DNA from: a virus
Virus record (IMG/VR): IMGVR_UViG_3300005832_000038
Coordinates: 1-63,847 of that record
Length of the DNA stretch: 63,847 nucleotides
Direction: 5' to 3' (one strand)
The notes under the pieces are model-generated. The model was not told where the DNA came from. It saw nothing but the letters and a program-made list of their open reading frames with translations, and searched no databases. This document shows, in pieces, positions 16,501 to 24,986 of this stretch. The position numbers and the translations under genes were made by a program. Position 1 is the first letter of the stretch. Each line of letters opens with the position of its first letter.

Positions 16501-17012
16501 ACAAACTATCAGAAGACGATGCGGAAGACGAAAAAGCCATGAAGGAGCACAAGAAGCCAATCGAGAAGACGGCGAAGGCCTCGAAGAGTTTCCGCGACAC
16601 AACCCCGCAGGGGATTCGGGACGCGTACGCGCTCGAACACGCCCAGTACGTATCCAAGCTGAAAAAGGGTGAACCCGACGAGCGGGTGGGAATACCGGGG
16701 GTTCCTAGGCAGCAACCGGAGCCGGAGCCGATGGCAAAATCTCGAGAGTGGGGATATGATCGGGAATCTCGCGTGGTGTATTCCACGGGGACGGATGAAT
16801 TCACGGCGAAAATGGCCAAGTCGGATTCATTCTATCACGGGGTATCAGCTCCCAGATTGTCACCTCACATCGGGATAATGCACATCGTACGGTGCAAGGC
16901 GTGCGGGGACAAGATGTCCAAGGCGTTGACTGCGTGTCCACATTGTGGAGAGGGTACGGCCGAGCGTGGGGTGGTTTACGTGGACGAGGGCCGGTACGTA
17001 GACGATAAATAA
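13518..17012 (+). CDS. Multidomain protein: tag, winged helices, second tag, zeta-toxin-like kinase, zinc ribbon
   Basis: 1164 residues. In order: tag module at 6-34 (LDEFAKG, GPYYGPRGGKW, IPW); winged helices near 50-120, 170-250 and 270-350, with QLGLDF at 135-140; two unknown segments; a second tag near 551-580; a zeta-toxin-type P-loop kinase near 620-830 (GGGGAGKGT near 661-669, NVNSDDCKEELPEY, IMDGTGS, RSGRYVP); LDEFAKG again near 940; a final zinc ribbon (RCKACG, CPHCG) near 1125-1145. Zeta toxins phosphorylate UDP-GlcNAc-type sugars and block cell-wall synthesis, but the substrate here is unknown and no epsilon antitoxin is seen. It lies directly upstream of the portal gene. Confidence 0.75.
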   Translation: MTIEALDEFAKGGPYYGPRGGKWKDPQHKIPWDDKEPKGGGKKAAVDKSVKASILGMLSEHRAIDLTRLSVSDAAKKAIKEALPALKAEGLIEDAKIQTMSGSIPGFKLTPKGAKASQGLDKEVKEEKKQADPRQLGLDFTIPAKKPEPKQEPQTKAEKAKANKEAKLRTAISTEDGLKEVFAKFALKRGNQSFYADDLPKLIGVAKEDSAGLVQKLEDKGLITSKKFQIGPKGSAPTKLYQVADKGREAREDYFTGKTSKRKDKEAPQKRTSVQNYAMGSLLDRDNMSVNALVNASGKSEAEIKEAMGGLVKQGLVKETQVSTGGKYKDPGYAITDKGKSQLKAEREKTYKKMETGQKPAAKKQEASEKPVSPEPKVSTPTYSELRAGKLLGKDPATGNEFKRVGDTVWSVSSHGITNRGSYADFEKQVKEGKYHSRIKFTGLDEGEKKKQVLESPQYDVDFSEGFKAGKAAHDKDPYTDASHAKAAYEKVSGKHGSYYEDGFKAAIDHKRGLYAGDNLKIARHLGLVPPPTLDWKPEDEPLNIQKSIDTLDDFAKGGPYYGPRGGKWADPQHKIPWQESKKKPSKKKPTEKKPEKETSLRHWVSTVDVGLPAQTINKYKGPNGYTPERKRLHSAIISKFVDHVPSVPSDQRPVAIVMMGGGGAGKGTIVRHVMGDEHDFVNVNSDDCKEELPEYQQALDLGKKDGKTISARDAAWMAHEESSDIAKDILQIAIADRKNLIMDGTGSNSDKYQGKIQKLKDAGYHVRVMMPHISLDEAKRRADMRAERSGRYVPHEILEQAHHLIPGNFEKIARTADEFALFDNSGRPPRPVWSFNGEKETVLDPKFVNDFKKLGKERHAVARAKGWMKSLQEWLEMRKAEGMKVSLSMEDMLKRMETKRDEVLDTASMLDDFAPEMEKHLEDMAKKSMGENEMNGIDALDEFAKGNGAMPSGEPKLGGNGEEQGGKLAGVGKTGGSGDSASGPPIAAPNPTKDKLSEDDAEDEKAMKEHKKPIEKTAKASKSFRDTTPQGIRDAYALEHAQYVSKLKKGEPDERVGIPGVPRQQPEPEPMAKSREWGYDRESRVVYSTGTDEFTAKMAKSDSFYHGVSAPRLSPHIGIMHIVRCKACGDKMSKALTACPHCGEGTAERGVVYVDEGRYVDDK

Positions 17013-17028
17013 TGCAAGCGGATATAAT
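16999..17028 (+). promoter_or_regulatory. Possible sigma70-like promoter before portal
   Basis: TAGACG (16999-17004) and a perfect TATAAT (17023-17028) are spaced by 18 nt, in and just after the end of the zeta-like gene and 33 nt before the portal ATG. It could give the portal and downstream genes separate expression. Motif reading only. Confidence 0.4.
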
Positions 17029-17060
17029 GTAGGCCAGCATAACGCGGCGAGAGGTTACCA

Positions 17061-18731
17061 ATGGGCATTAGAGATAGTATCGGCCGACTAGGTAAAACGG
17101 CTTTGGGCGCGTTTGGGGAGGTACTCACAGAGTACGCGGGGGAGCCTCTAGCGAAGGCGAAGAGAGACGATAAGGACGAGGAAAAGGAGCCCAAAGCCGA
17201 CAAGGAATTAACCAGGGGCATGGTTCCTATCGAGAAAGCGACTGACGATCCCAAGTCGCTTTTTTGGGATCCCTACGCAATCATTGAACAGTTAGGATAC
17301 AAAGACCGGCCATCGATGGTTACGTACGGGACGTTGCGAGCTATGACTTGGAAAATGCCTATCGTCCAGGCCATAATCCAAACACGCCTAAATCAGTTAG
17401 CCGCGTTTTGTACTCCGCAGCATGATCGGTATCAGTTGGGATTTCGCCTTAGTTTACGGGACAGTGAGAAGGAGCCGACCAAGGCCGAGATGAAATGGAT
17501 TAGGGACATGGAATCCATTTTCATGCGGACGGGCGTTACGGATAATATCCGGGGCCGGGACGGATTAGAAGATTTCATGCGGAAAGTCATGTATGACTCG
17601 ATGGTTCTCGACCAAATGACTTTCGAGGTGGTTCCCAATCGCAAGGGGACGCCCGCAGAATGGTACGCGGTAGACGCCTCGACCATTCGGCTCGCCGATA
17701 CCGCCTCGACGCACAAAAACGAGGATTTGAAAAAAGAAATTCGGTATGTCCAAATTTACGACGGGATGATCATTTCCGAGTATACCCAAGACGAGCTTTG
17801 CTTTGGGGTACGGAATCCCCGTACTGATTTACGGCTTTACGGGTACGGCGTGAGCGAGTTGGAAATGTTAATTCCAATTATCACTAGTTTGCTCTTTTCG
17901 TTTCAGTACAATCAAAATTTCTTTACGCAGGGATCGGCGGCAAAGGGAATTATCAATTTCAAGGGAACGGTGCCAGAGCGTCAATTGCAGTCGTTCAGGC
18001 GGCAATGGTACCAGATGATTTCGGGCGTAGAGAATAGCTGGCGAACGCCGATTACTAACAGTGAGGATTTGCAATACATAAACTTGCAGCAGTCAGCCCG
18101 AGATATGGAATTTTCGGCTTGGATGGATTTCTTGATCAAAGTGACTTGCAGTTGTTTCAGCATTGATCCGGTGGAAGTCAATTTTCAGTATGGAAATTCA
18201 GGACAGAAAGCAAGTTTAGTAGAAGCGAGCAACAAAGAAAAAATTACGGAAAGTAAAGAACGCGGGTTGCGGCCGTTAATGAGTTTCTTTGCAAGGGCGA
18301 TGAACAAATACATCGTTTGGCCGATAAACGAAAATTTCGAATTCGAGTTTGTAGGCCTCGATTCCACGACGCACTCGGAAACGGCCGATTTGGCGACCAA
18401 GCAGGTAAAGAGCTACAAGACGGTAGACGAGATTAGAGCCGGGGAAGATTTACCGCCATTGCCGGAGGGCAAGGGGGAGATAATCCTCGATCCGGTCTGG
18501 ATGCAAAACCACATGGCCAGCCAGCAGGGCGAGGAGGGGATGCCCGAAGAAGGCGGGGAAGAAGGCGGCGCGGGATTCCCTCCCGGTGAAGAAGAGAACC
18601 AAGGCAAAGAAGGCGGCGAAGCAAAGAATAAGCCGGTAGACTTCCAAACGCTGTTATCCCAGTACGAAGAGGACGAGAACGAGGGCGAAACGGAAAAAAG
18701 CCTGACGCGTAGTTGGGTTGTAGAACTATGA
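17061..18731 (+). CDS. Portal protein
   Basis: 556 residues, a normal length for portal subunits, which form the dodecameric DNA channel at one head vertex. Typical features are YGTLRAMTWKMPIVQAIIQTR near 90-110, FEVVPNRKGTPAEWYAVDAS, and the helical segment followed by an acidic Glu/Gly-rich C-terminus. It lies just after the zeta-like gene and shortly before the MuF-like minor head gene, the usual portal/minor-head order. GAGAGG precedes the ATG. Confidence 0.85.
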   Translation: MGIRDSIGRLGKTALGAFGEVLTEYAGEPLAKAKRDDKDEEKEPKADKELTRGMVPIEKATDDPKSLFWDPYAIIEQLGYKDRPSMVTYGTLRAMTWKMPIVQAIIQTRLNQLAAFCTPQHDRYQLGFRLSLRDSEKEPTKAEMKWIRDMESIFMRTGVTDNIRGRDGLEDFMRKVMYDSMVLDQMTFEVVPNRKGTPAEWYAVDASTIRLADTASTHKNEDLKKEIRYVQIYDGMIISEYTQDELCFGVRNPRTDLRLYGYGVSELEMLIPIITSLLFSFQYNQNFFTQGSAAKGIINFKGTVPERQLQSFRRQWYQMISGVENSWRTPITNSEDLQYINLQQSARDMEFSAWMDFLIKVTCSCFSIDPVEVNFQYGNSGQKASLVEASNKEKITESKERGLRPLMSFFARAMNKYIVWPINENFEFEFVGLDSTTHSETADLATKQVKSYKTVDEIRAGEDLPPLPEGKGEIILDPVWMQNHMASQQGEEGMPEEGGEEGGAGFPPGEEENQGKEGGEAKNKPVDFQTLLSQYEEDENEGETEKSLTRSWVVEL

Positions 18732-18738
18732 GGGAAAA

Positions 18739-19128
18739 ATGAGAATTAAACACAAAGTGAATGTGCGAATAGCGGACGACGCGGATTTCAAAAATTTTCT
18801 TTTCGCGCCCGACGATGCGTTATCCGAGGTAGTGATTGATTCGTATTACAGGCAGACTTCCGGTAAATTCAAAATTTTGATGAATACCGATGAGGATTTG
18901 GCCCTAGGCGATATTTCCGCAGTGAAGGGTATTTTCATCAAAGTGAATAAAGACGCCGTGGTGACGTTGAACGGGGGAGCGGAAACAATCCAACTACGTC
19001 GATCCGGGGCCACGTCTAGCGATTACGCAAAGCTGTTTCTCGAGGCCGATATTACGGCTGTGAATATCGCCGCGCCAGTTACGGAAGACATGGAAGGTCT
19101 GTTTTGCGCGTGGGGAGATACGGCGTAG
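18739..19128 (+). CDS. Putative minor structural protein
   Basis: 129 residues, beta-rich (GIFIKVNKDAVVTLNGGAETIQL), like small phage virion-associated beta proteins. GAGGGAAAAA precedes the ATG 7 nt after the portal stop. Specific role unknown. Confidence 0.5.
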   Translation: MRIKHKVNVRIADDADFKNFLFAPDDALSEVVIDSYYRQTSGKFKILMNTDEDLALGDISAVKGIFIKVNKDAVVTLNGGAETIQLRRSGATSSDYAKLFLEADITAVNIAAPVTEDMEGLFCAWGDTA

Positions 19129-19138
19129 AGGGGGAAAC

Positions 19139-19393
19139 ATGCGTTTAGAATTGAAGGCAACCGAACGGGAGCTAGCCGAAAAGTCTACCGAACTTGTTTC
19201 CCAGTTGGAAGCGTTATTCCGAAACGTCGCGCCCGATACGGCCGAGCTATTGAGGAAAGCTTTGCCTGAAAAAGCAGTGACGTTGCGTCACCCAGCGCTT
19301 CATGATCTGCATAAACAAACAAGCGTTTTATACAAAGATCACATCGACAGAATGTTGGCGGCCATCGGTAGGGTTATGGATCGCAGTCTATGA
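19139..19393 (+). CDS. Hypothetical helical protein
   Basis: 84 residues, almost all helix with charged repeats, preceded by AGGGGGAAAC. It overlaps the next gene by 4 nt (ATGA). No family recognised. Confidence 0.5.
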   Translation: MRLELKATERELAEKSTELVSQLEALFRNVAPDTAELLRKALPEKAVTLRHPALHDLHKQTSVLYKDHIDRMLAAIGRVMDRSL

Positions 19394-19590
19394 CGCAAGA
19401 CACAATCAAGCCAGGGCAAATCTATTTTGACGTAATAGCCATGGACGGTTGGCGATACGTCAAGGTGGTTTCGGTGTCTAAAAACTTTGTCGAAGTAGAA
19501 TTCTTAGAACCAAAATCTTATTGGGGATTGGTCTATGGCACGCTCACTAAAGACGAGATATTAACACGGTACCGATTAGCCGAATGGTAG
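19390..19590 (+). CDS. Hypothetical small beta protein
   Basis: 66 residues, beta-strand-like (YFDVIAMDGWRYVKVVSVSK), reminiscent of SH3-like small folds. It is coupled to the gene before it and ends 10 nt before the MuF-like gene. Function unknown. Confidence 0.5.
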   Translation: MTQDTIKPGQIYFDVIAMDGWRYVKVVSVSKNFVEVEFLEPKSYWGLVYGTLTKDEILTRYRLAEW

Positions 19591-19600
19591 GGGTGATACA

Positions 19601-22600
19601 ATGTTGTTTACCGCAGCACAGCTACACGAAATAAAAGAAATCATAAAGGACTACCACGACGCGTTCATTATCAACGCGGTAGACGACAAAGCATTACCAG
19701 AAGAAATCATAAAACGGTTAAAGGAAAAGGGCCTAATCGATCCCCAAGTCAATTCGATAAAAGACGCCTATTTGTACGGGCAAGTATTGGCCATGCTCGA
19801 GACCAAGCAAATAGCCGATATGTCGTATCCAGAATTCAAGGCGTACGTGAAGAAAAACCCGATACCGCTAACAGCGGTCGAGCGCCAGGCGGCACAAATG
19901 GCGGCGTTGCACGCGGGCCAGTATTGCCAGGGTTTAGGGAACAAGATCGGGGCAACAGTAGGTAGTGATTTAATTGAGGCGGATTCAAAATTGCGTGCAC
20001 GATTAGAAACGGATATTCGCACGGCGACCGCCGAAAACATAGTGAAACGCGAAACCGTAAAACAGCTTAAAACTGATTTGGGTTGGAAAACAAAGGACTG
20101 GGCGCGGGACTGGGATAGAATCGCGGTAACAGAAAAACAAACGGCGATGCAAGAGGGCGTAGCCGACGGGATACGCAAAGAGCACGGGGGAGAGGCCTAC
20201 GTGTCCAAGATCCCGCAACCGGGCGCTTGTAACCATTGCCTACGCCTTCACGTTGGTCCAGACGGGAACCCAAGAATTTTCAAGCTCTCTACCCTGGAAA
20301 ATAACGGAACTAATTTTGGGAAGAAAGCGCAAGACTGGGATCCGGTAGTGGGGGCAGTTCATCCCAATTGTCAATGTACATTAGTGAGGGTTCCCAAGGG
20401 TTGGGGGTACGATGAAGAGGGAATTCTAGTACCAGGGGGAAAAGGCGGAGTCAAGTACGAAGACGAGCAAGCGATGTCCCGAGCAGTGAAGGCCGAAGAT
20501 GATCTACAGAAGTCGTTAGCGCAATTTGACATTCAATTTACGAAATCCGGCTCGAATGGCTTGGGGAGTAACATTGTACTTGGCGGCGATTTCTTGGAGC
20601 GTAACGCCTTGGTGGTAAAGGGTGATTGCTTTTTCTCTTGGCCAGAGGCGGCGCGAACGATTATTTCTAGTTGGGCGTGTGATCGGGAGACCATGATTAA
20701 GAAAGACTTTTCGGACGCCTGTTTGCGTCGCTCCCAATCTACGGGCAATTTCACCGATGCATTGACCTTCATTCCAGAGGAGAACAGCTTTATCCAGATC
20801 CCACATGCGAGGACCCCAATGTTCCCTACGGTGTTCCGTGGGTGTTTTGATCTCCAAGTTGGAGATCGCGTTATTAAGGCCGTTCCCGTCTTTGTGGTGG
20901 ACCAACTCGGAGGAAAGGAGTGGGCGGCGCAAATGGCGCTCCATAATAACCCTATGTTCAAGGCGTTGTCGGCCATTATCCCAGATAAGCCGGTATTGTG
21001 TTTTGGCATTAGGGAATTGTCTGATGTGTCCGCCTTTAAATCGCATGAAGCCCAAGATATACTTGGAGACAATAAAAGGCAAGGGATTGCTAATACTAAA
21101 CCAAAAACCGGGGAAATGGGCAAGTCGGGAATCAAGCTCGTACTCCCGGTGGAAGACACCTTATTGAAGGCGGGGAAAGTCGGCGGGAAGTACATCCGGC
21201 GGGTGCCGTATACCGACAAAAACGGCAAACAACGATACCGGTATTTTTACGCAGAGTCAGCGGTTGCGCGGGACGTGAAGGCGGGGGAATCAATCCGATT
21301 AGGCGAAGATTTGGTTCAAGTCGAGAAGGTGGAACCGAACGGCACGGTGCACTTGCGCTCGAAAAACCAAACGTTCGTTATAAAGGGCCACCAATGGTCT
21401 ACCTTTGTTTCAGAATTTTACGGCCAGGCTTATTTCAAGTGGGCCGAAAAACGAGCTATGCAATCCGTCAACGCGGTATTGCAGCACGTTCCACGGGAAT
21501 TGCTCGGGGAGCTAAAGGGATCTACTGATAAGGCTCGACTAGCCGATCTGAAAAAGCGCGTACCGGACGTTTACACGAAACTGCAAAAGTCTTTCTCCAG
21601 GGCCGGGGTGAACCCTTTCCGAGCAAAAGAGGTGATCGGGGCCGCGCTCGAGCGGAGGGGTTGGGAAGTGGAGGCCAGGGCGGCGGTAATCGGAGACGTG
21701 ATTACCAAGCGTAACAATGATTACCGCACAACAATTCGGGCAGCGGAAAACCTCGCGGGCGGGAAAGTCGTTAAGCTCGGCCATGTCGCAGCGGTAACCG
21801 AGATTAGACGGGAAATGCAAGCGGTCGAGCCGGAGCCCACGAAAGAGCCACCAAAGAAACGGGCGAAGGGTAAAAAGAGGGCAAAGGAAAAGCCCAAAGA
21901 AGAGCCTAAAGATCCTATCGCCGAGGTGGCCGAGAAGGCCGAAAAAGAAATCTCAAAGTTGAGCGCTTTGCTCGAACAAGCTCGTGGAGGGACGGCCGAG
22001 GACGCGGCGCAAACCCTGGCAACCGCTCTTTCATCGGAATCGATTCAAAAACTTTTGTTGATTGCGAAGGCTTTCCCAGGCCTCGCCGACAAGGCGATAG
22101 AACCGGCCCGCGAAGTCATGCTCCAAGTGCCCAGCGTAGCCACGGTCAGCGAGCCGAAAGCGGTAGGTAGCTCGACAACGGTATTTGTTGCCGGGGAAGC
22201 AGGCCAGGCTAAGGGCCTCACAGCGCGTTACAAATTAATGGAAGCCGACGACGTGATAGCGAGTCACGATCCACGGTCGTTTAACCAAAGGAAAGATTAT
22301 CCCGAGGGAATTCAGGAACGCGCCTATCATCGAGATAAAATGGAACAAGCAAAAGTCATGCGCAACGCGCAAAGACTATCGCCGGAATTCGTGGTCAATA
22401 CCAATCCCGACGCTGTGAATGGTCCGCCGATTATGAGCGCGGACGGGGTAGTGCTCGGGGGTAACAGCCGAACGATGTCTATGCAGTTGGCGTACGCGAA
22501 ACACCCCGAGAAAGCAGACCAGTTGCGGGCATACTTGGCCGAGCACGCGCACGAAACAGGATTCTCGCCGGAAGACGTGAAGGCTTTCAAAAACCCGATC

Positions 22601-24976
22601 CTGGTACGAGTAGTTGACGAGGGTGGGAATACCAAAACAGAAAAACAGCTCCTCGTACGGCAAATGAATGAATCGTTCACGCAGAGCATGGACCCCAGGA
22701 CAATGCAGGTTGCCATGGGTAGAAAATTAACCGATACGGCGGTAGAAGCACTGGGTGAGGCCATGGACGCCGACGAAACATTGGGCGCGTTTTTGGGGAA
22801 GAAAAAAGCAGATCCGTTTATTACCGAGCTTCGAAACGTGGGTTTGATAGACCAACGCAACGCTAATCAGTATTTCGATAAAGACGGCACGATGAACGCG
22901 GACGGGAAAACCTTGGTTTCCCGTGTCCTGGTAGGCCGGATGATTGGTGACGCTGATTTATTAAGCGCCACAAGACCGTCAATTATAGAAAATCTAGCGC
23001 AAAGCGTGCCGTACATGGCACAAGCCCAGAAAAACGGCAAAGGGTACGATTTAGGCGATGATATACGGGTATCCTTGGACGCCTACAATTACCTGCAAAA
23101 TCAAATTGATAGAGGAACGGCAAAGGCATTAAAGCCTGATATGTCTTCGCAGGACTTCAAAAACTTGTTTGCCCAGATGGGCCTTGGGGCCGTCGAAGAG
23201 GAACACCCCGTAACGAAAAATTCCCGAGCGATGAGTTTACTCGAAGTAATGATTAGGCGTCCGGGCAAAAATCAAATTTCAAAACTGTTTAGGGGCTATG
23301 CTGCGGTAGCGAAAGAAAATCCCGAAGGCCAGGCGGGTTTATTGGGTGCGGCGCGTACACCTATCGAAGTATTCAACGAGGTAGTTCAAAGGCACCTAAA
23401 AAGCACCGGACCAAAGAAAGCGAAACCGACGGAAACCCCGGAGCAAGAAGCGGCGGGGAGTTTGTTTATGAGTGTAGAGCCCAGTCGACCACTTAGGCAA
23501 CCGTCATTCGCAGTCGATAGCCTTAGAAAGGCCGGGCCTTTTATTGGTCCGCGTGGGGGTAAATGGGCGGACGCCAAAATGACGATCCCCTGGAAAGAGG
23601 AAAAGAAATCCCCGTTAATTGGGTTGAAATTAGAGATTAAACCCCACGAAAAAATGGGCATGTACGACGTTACGTTCCATGTAGTGGACGCGAAAGACGG
23701 CAAGGTTCGTCTTTCGAAGGATAAGGACGGGGAATTCGGGCCATGGGTTCCCGAGGAGTCTTTGTCTCATCTAAAAAATGACTTAGAGGGTAAAGTTGAT
23801 TTACCGGTAAGGTCGAAAAATGAAACCGTAAATGCAGTGCTCGACGGCAAAGCGGAATTTTTGGGGAAGGGTGACGACGGGTTAGCTTTTCGCGTAGGCG
23901 ATAAAGTTGTGAAGGTATCAACGCCCGTGCCGTATCATCCAGAAAATAATATGTATTTAACGCCGGAAAAAGCGGTGGATCGCTTAAGAAAGCAAGCAGA
24001 AGTAGGCAACGAATTGGCGGACATAAAAGGGGTACAACGATCCGAGTTCATTTCGGGCCACGGTAAGGGGTTTCAAATAAAAGATTGGGTAGAGATACCG
24101 AAGAAATTCACACGCGAACAATTAGACCAGATTCAAAAAACGGTTATCGAGATACACAAACGAGGGTACTCGATAAACGATACCATCCAGCCAGGGTTAG
24201 ATAAAAACGGTGAACCGGTTTTGTTCGATATTGGCAAGGCGGACAAAGCGCGTGGTACGGGAATGATGTCAGATAAAGAATCTGATATGAGCAATTTGTC
24301 ATTATTGTACCGAGATAGCGGGGAGCATTTTGTTAGGTTGGACGTAGACAAAACAAAGCAAGCTTGGCAACATTTCGAAGGTATGTTGAAGCATTATTTG
24401 GAAACAGAATCATTTGATTACGCACGAAAGAAATTAGATAAAGCCGTAGCAAAGAGGGAAAAAGATATTCGAGCAAAGTACAAAGGGAAAGAGCTAAAAG
24501 CAGAGCTGGATCTGCTAGACTTTGAAAAAGACGATTTGATGTTCGATATTGAGCACGCGGAAAAGAAGGCGGGGAAGCCCGAGCTTACCAAGGGACTGAA
24601 CGCGACGATAGCGACGGCGGGTACGTACTCCGGGGACAAGTCGCCGGGCCCAGGTTTGGGTGTGAACTACGCAATCAAAACGCCCTCGAAAAAGAAGCCC
24701 AAGAGAAAGCAGATTAAGGATGAGGACGATCCCACGGGGATGAAAAGGGCGCTGAAAAACCCGAATCCTAGAGCTACGCAAACCGTGACTATCGATAAAG
24801 CTACTTACACCGGTTTCAGGGGGGTAAATACCGTACACAAATACGTCCTACCGGAACAAGCCCGCCGGGATGGTATCGCCGATGAAATTTCGAGAAACCG
24901 GGGACACCTTGAACGGGAAATCGAGCGCCACCAAACGCCGGGAAACAGGGTGAATATTAAACGGGAGCAAGAGTAA
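19601..24976 (+). CDS. MuF-like minor head protein fused to polyvalent DdrB/ParB-like and kinase-fold domains
   Basis: 1791 residues. The N-terminal 280 are a Mu gpF-like head-morphogenesis domain (GACNHCLRLH near 210 and HPNCQC near 255 are diagnostic). Residues about 306-494 are the sense reading of an antisense HNH gene and have no recognised fold. Then come a GGKYIRRVP tag near 525, a long helical region, a DdrB/ParB-like polyvalent domain near 880-1180 (VVLGGNSRTMSMQLAYA), the GPFIGPRGGKW tag near 1320, and a kinase-fold domain near 1390-1590 (FLGKGDDGLAF, IHKRGYSIND, LFDIGKA). Polyvalent proteins are known to be carried into the host with incoming DNA. Probably located inside the head near the portal (inference). 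Confidence 0.8.
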   Translation: MLFTAAQLHEIKEIIKDYHDAFIINAVDDKALPEEIIKRLKEKGLIDPQVNSIKDAYLYGQVLAMLETKQIADMSYPEFKAYVKKNPIPLTAVERQAAQMAALHAGQYCQGLGNKIGATVGSDLIEADSKLRARLETDIRTATAENIVKRETVKQLKTDLGWKTKDWARDWDRIAVTEKQTAMQEGVADGIRKEHGGEAYVSKIPQPGACNHCLRLHVGPDGNPRIFKLSTLENNGTNFGKKAQDWDPVVGAVHPNCQCTLVRVPKGWGYDEEGILVPGGKGGVKYEDEQAMSRAVKAEDDLQKSLAQFDIQFTKSGSNGLGSNIVLGGDFLERNALVVKGDCFFSWPEAARTIISSWACDRETMIKKDFSDACLRRSQSTGNFTDALTFIPEENSFIQIPHARTPMFPTVFRGCFDLQVGDRVIKAVPVFVVDQLGGKEWAAQMALHNNPMFKALSAIIPDKPVLCFGIRELSDVSAFKSHEAQDILGDNKRQGIANTKPKTGEMGKSGIKLVLPVEDTLLKAGKVGGKYIRRVPYTDKNGKQRYRYFYAESAVARDVKAGESIRLGEDLVQVEKVEPNGTVHLRSKNQTFVIKGHQWSTFVSEFYGQAYFKWAEKRAMQSVNAVLQHVPRELLGELKGSTDKARLADLKKRVPDVYTKLQKSFSRAGVNPFRAKEVIGAALERRGWEVEARAAVIGDVITKRNNDYRTTIRAAENLAGGKVVKLGHVAAVTEIRREMQAVEPEPTKEPPKKRAKGKKRAKEKPKEEPKDPIAEVAEKAEKEISKLSALLEQARGGTAEDAAQTLATALSSESIQKLLLIAKAFPGLADKAIEPAREVMLQVPSVATVSEPKAVGSSTTVFVAGEAGQAKGLTARYKLMEADDVIASHDPRSFNQRKDYPEGIQERAYHRDKMEQAKVMRNAQRLSPEFVVNTNPDAVNGPPIMSADGVVLGGNSRTMSMQLAYAKHPEKADQLRAYLAEHAHETGFSPEDVKAFKNPILVRVVDEGGNTKTEKQLLVRQMNESFTQSMDPRTMQVAMGRKLTDTAVEALGEAMDADETLGAFLGKKKADPFITELRNVGLIDQRNANQYFDKDGTMNADGKTLVSRVLVGRMIGDADLLSATRPSIIENLAQSVPYMAQAQKNGKGYDLGDDIRVSLDAYNYLQNQIDRGTAKALKPDMSSQDFKNLFAQMGLGAVEEEHPVTKNSRAMSLLEVMIRRPGKNQISKLFRGYAAVAKENPEGQAGLLGAARTPIEVFNEVVQRHLKSTGPKKAKPTETPEQEAAGSLFMSVEPSRPLRQPSFAVDSLRKAGPFIGPRGGKWADAKMTIPWKEEKKSPLIGLKLEIKPHEKMGMYDVTFHVVDAKDGKVRLSKDKDGEFGPWVPEESLSHLKNDLEGKVDLPVRSKNETVNAVLDGKAEFLGKGDDGLAFRVGDKVVKVSTPVPYHPENNMYLTPEKAVDRLRKQAEVGNELADIKGVQRSEFISGHGKGFQIKDWVEIPKKFTREQLDQIQKTVIEIHKRGYSINDTIQPGLDKNGEPVLFDIGKADKARGTGMMSDKESDMSNLSLLYRDSGEHFVRLDVDKTKQAWQHFEGMLKHYLETESFDYARKKLDKAVAKREKDIRAKYKGKELKAELDLLDFEKDDLMFDIEHAEKKAGKPELTKGLNATIATAGTYSGDKSPGPGLGVNYAIKTPSKKKPKRKQIKDEDDPTGMKRALKNPNPRATQTVTIDKATYTGFRGVNTVHKYVLPEQARRDGIADEISRNRGHLEREIERHQTPGNRVNIKREQE
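20516..21046 (-). CDS. HNH homing-type endonuclease, antisense inside the MuF-like gene
   Basis: 176 residues from the ATG at 21046 (a TTG at 21082 would add 12). The motif LEHRVIMERHL, then ELVHHKDGNGLNNAISNLEI, is a clear HNH endonuclease signature of the phage homing type. Two C-terminal helix-turn-helix repeats (IGEIARRLGATQTGVRKVF and LQEIAAKYNVTPQAIRAGF) are the DNA-recognition part. It is the only convincing minus-strand gene here. Its codons are exactly aligned with those of the sense gene, whose frame stays open throughout. No strong ribosome site is visible before either start. Confidence 0.8.
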   Translation of the reverse strand: MRFKGGHIRQFPNAKTQYRLIWDNGRQRLEHRVIMERHLRRPLLSSELVHHKDGNGLNNAISNLEIKTPTEHRREHWGPRMWDLDKAVLLWNEGQCIGEIARRLGATQTGVRKVFLNHGLPITRPTRNNRSRRLWPREKAITLYHQGVTLQEIAAKYNVTPQAIRAGFRKLNVKLR

Positions 24977-24986
24977 AAGGGGTATC

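Noticed and set aside
15893-16819. Minus-strand open frame of 308 codons opposite the zeta-like gene
   Set aside because: Its Ser/Pro-rich translation is the reverse of a Lys/Glu/Gly-rich coding strand, with no motif. The sense strand has clear domains.
20516-21082. Group I intron carrying the HNH gene
   Set aside because: The sense frame stays open through the whole region, and the HNH is antisense, so there is no need for splicing and no intron core was recognised.
20533-21228. Second minus-strand open frame overlapping the HNH gene
   Set aside because: It is in another frame from the HNH gene; its translation has no motif, whereas the aligned frame gives the HNH signature.
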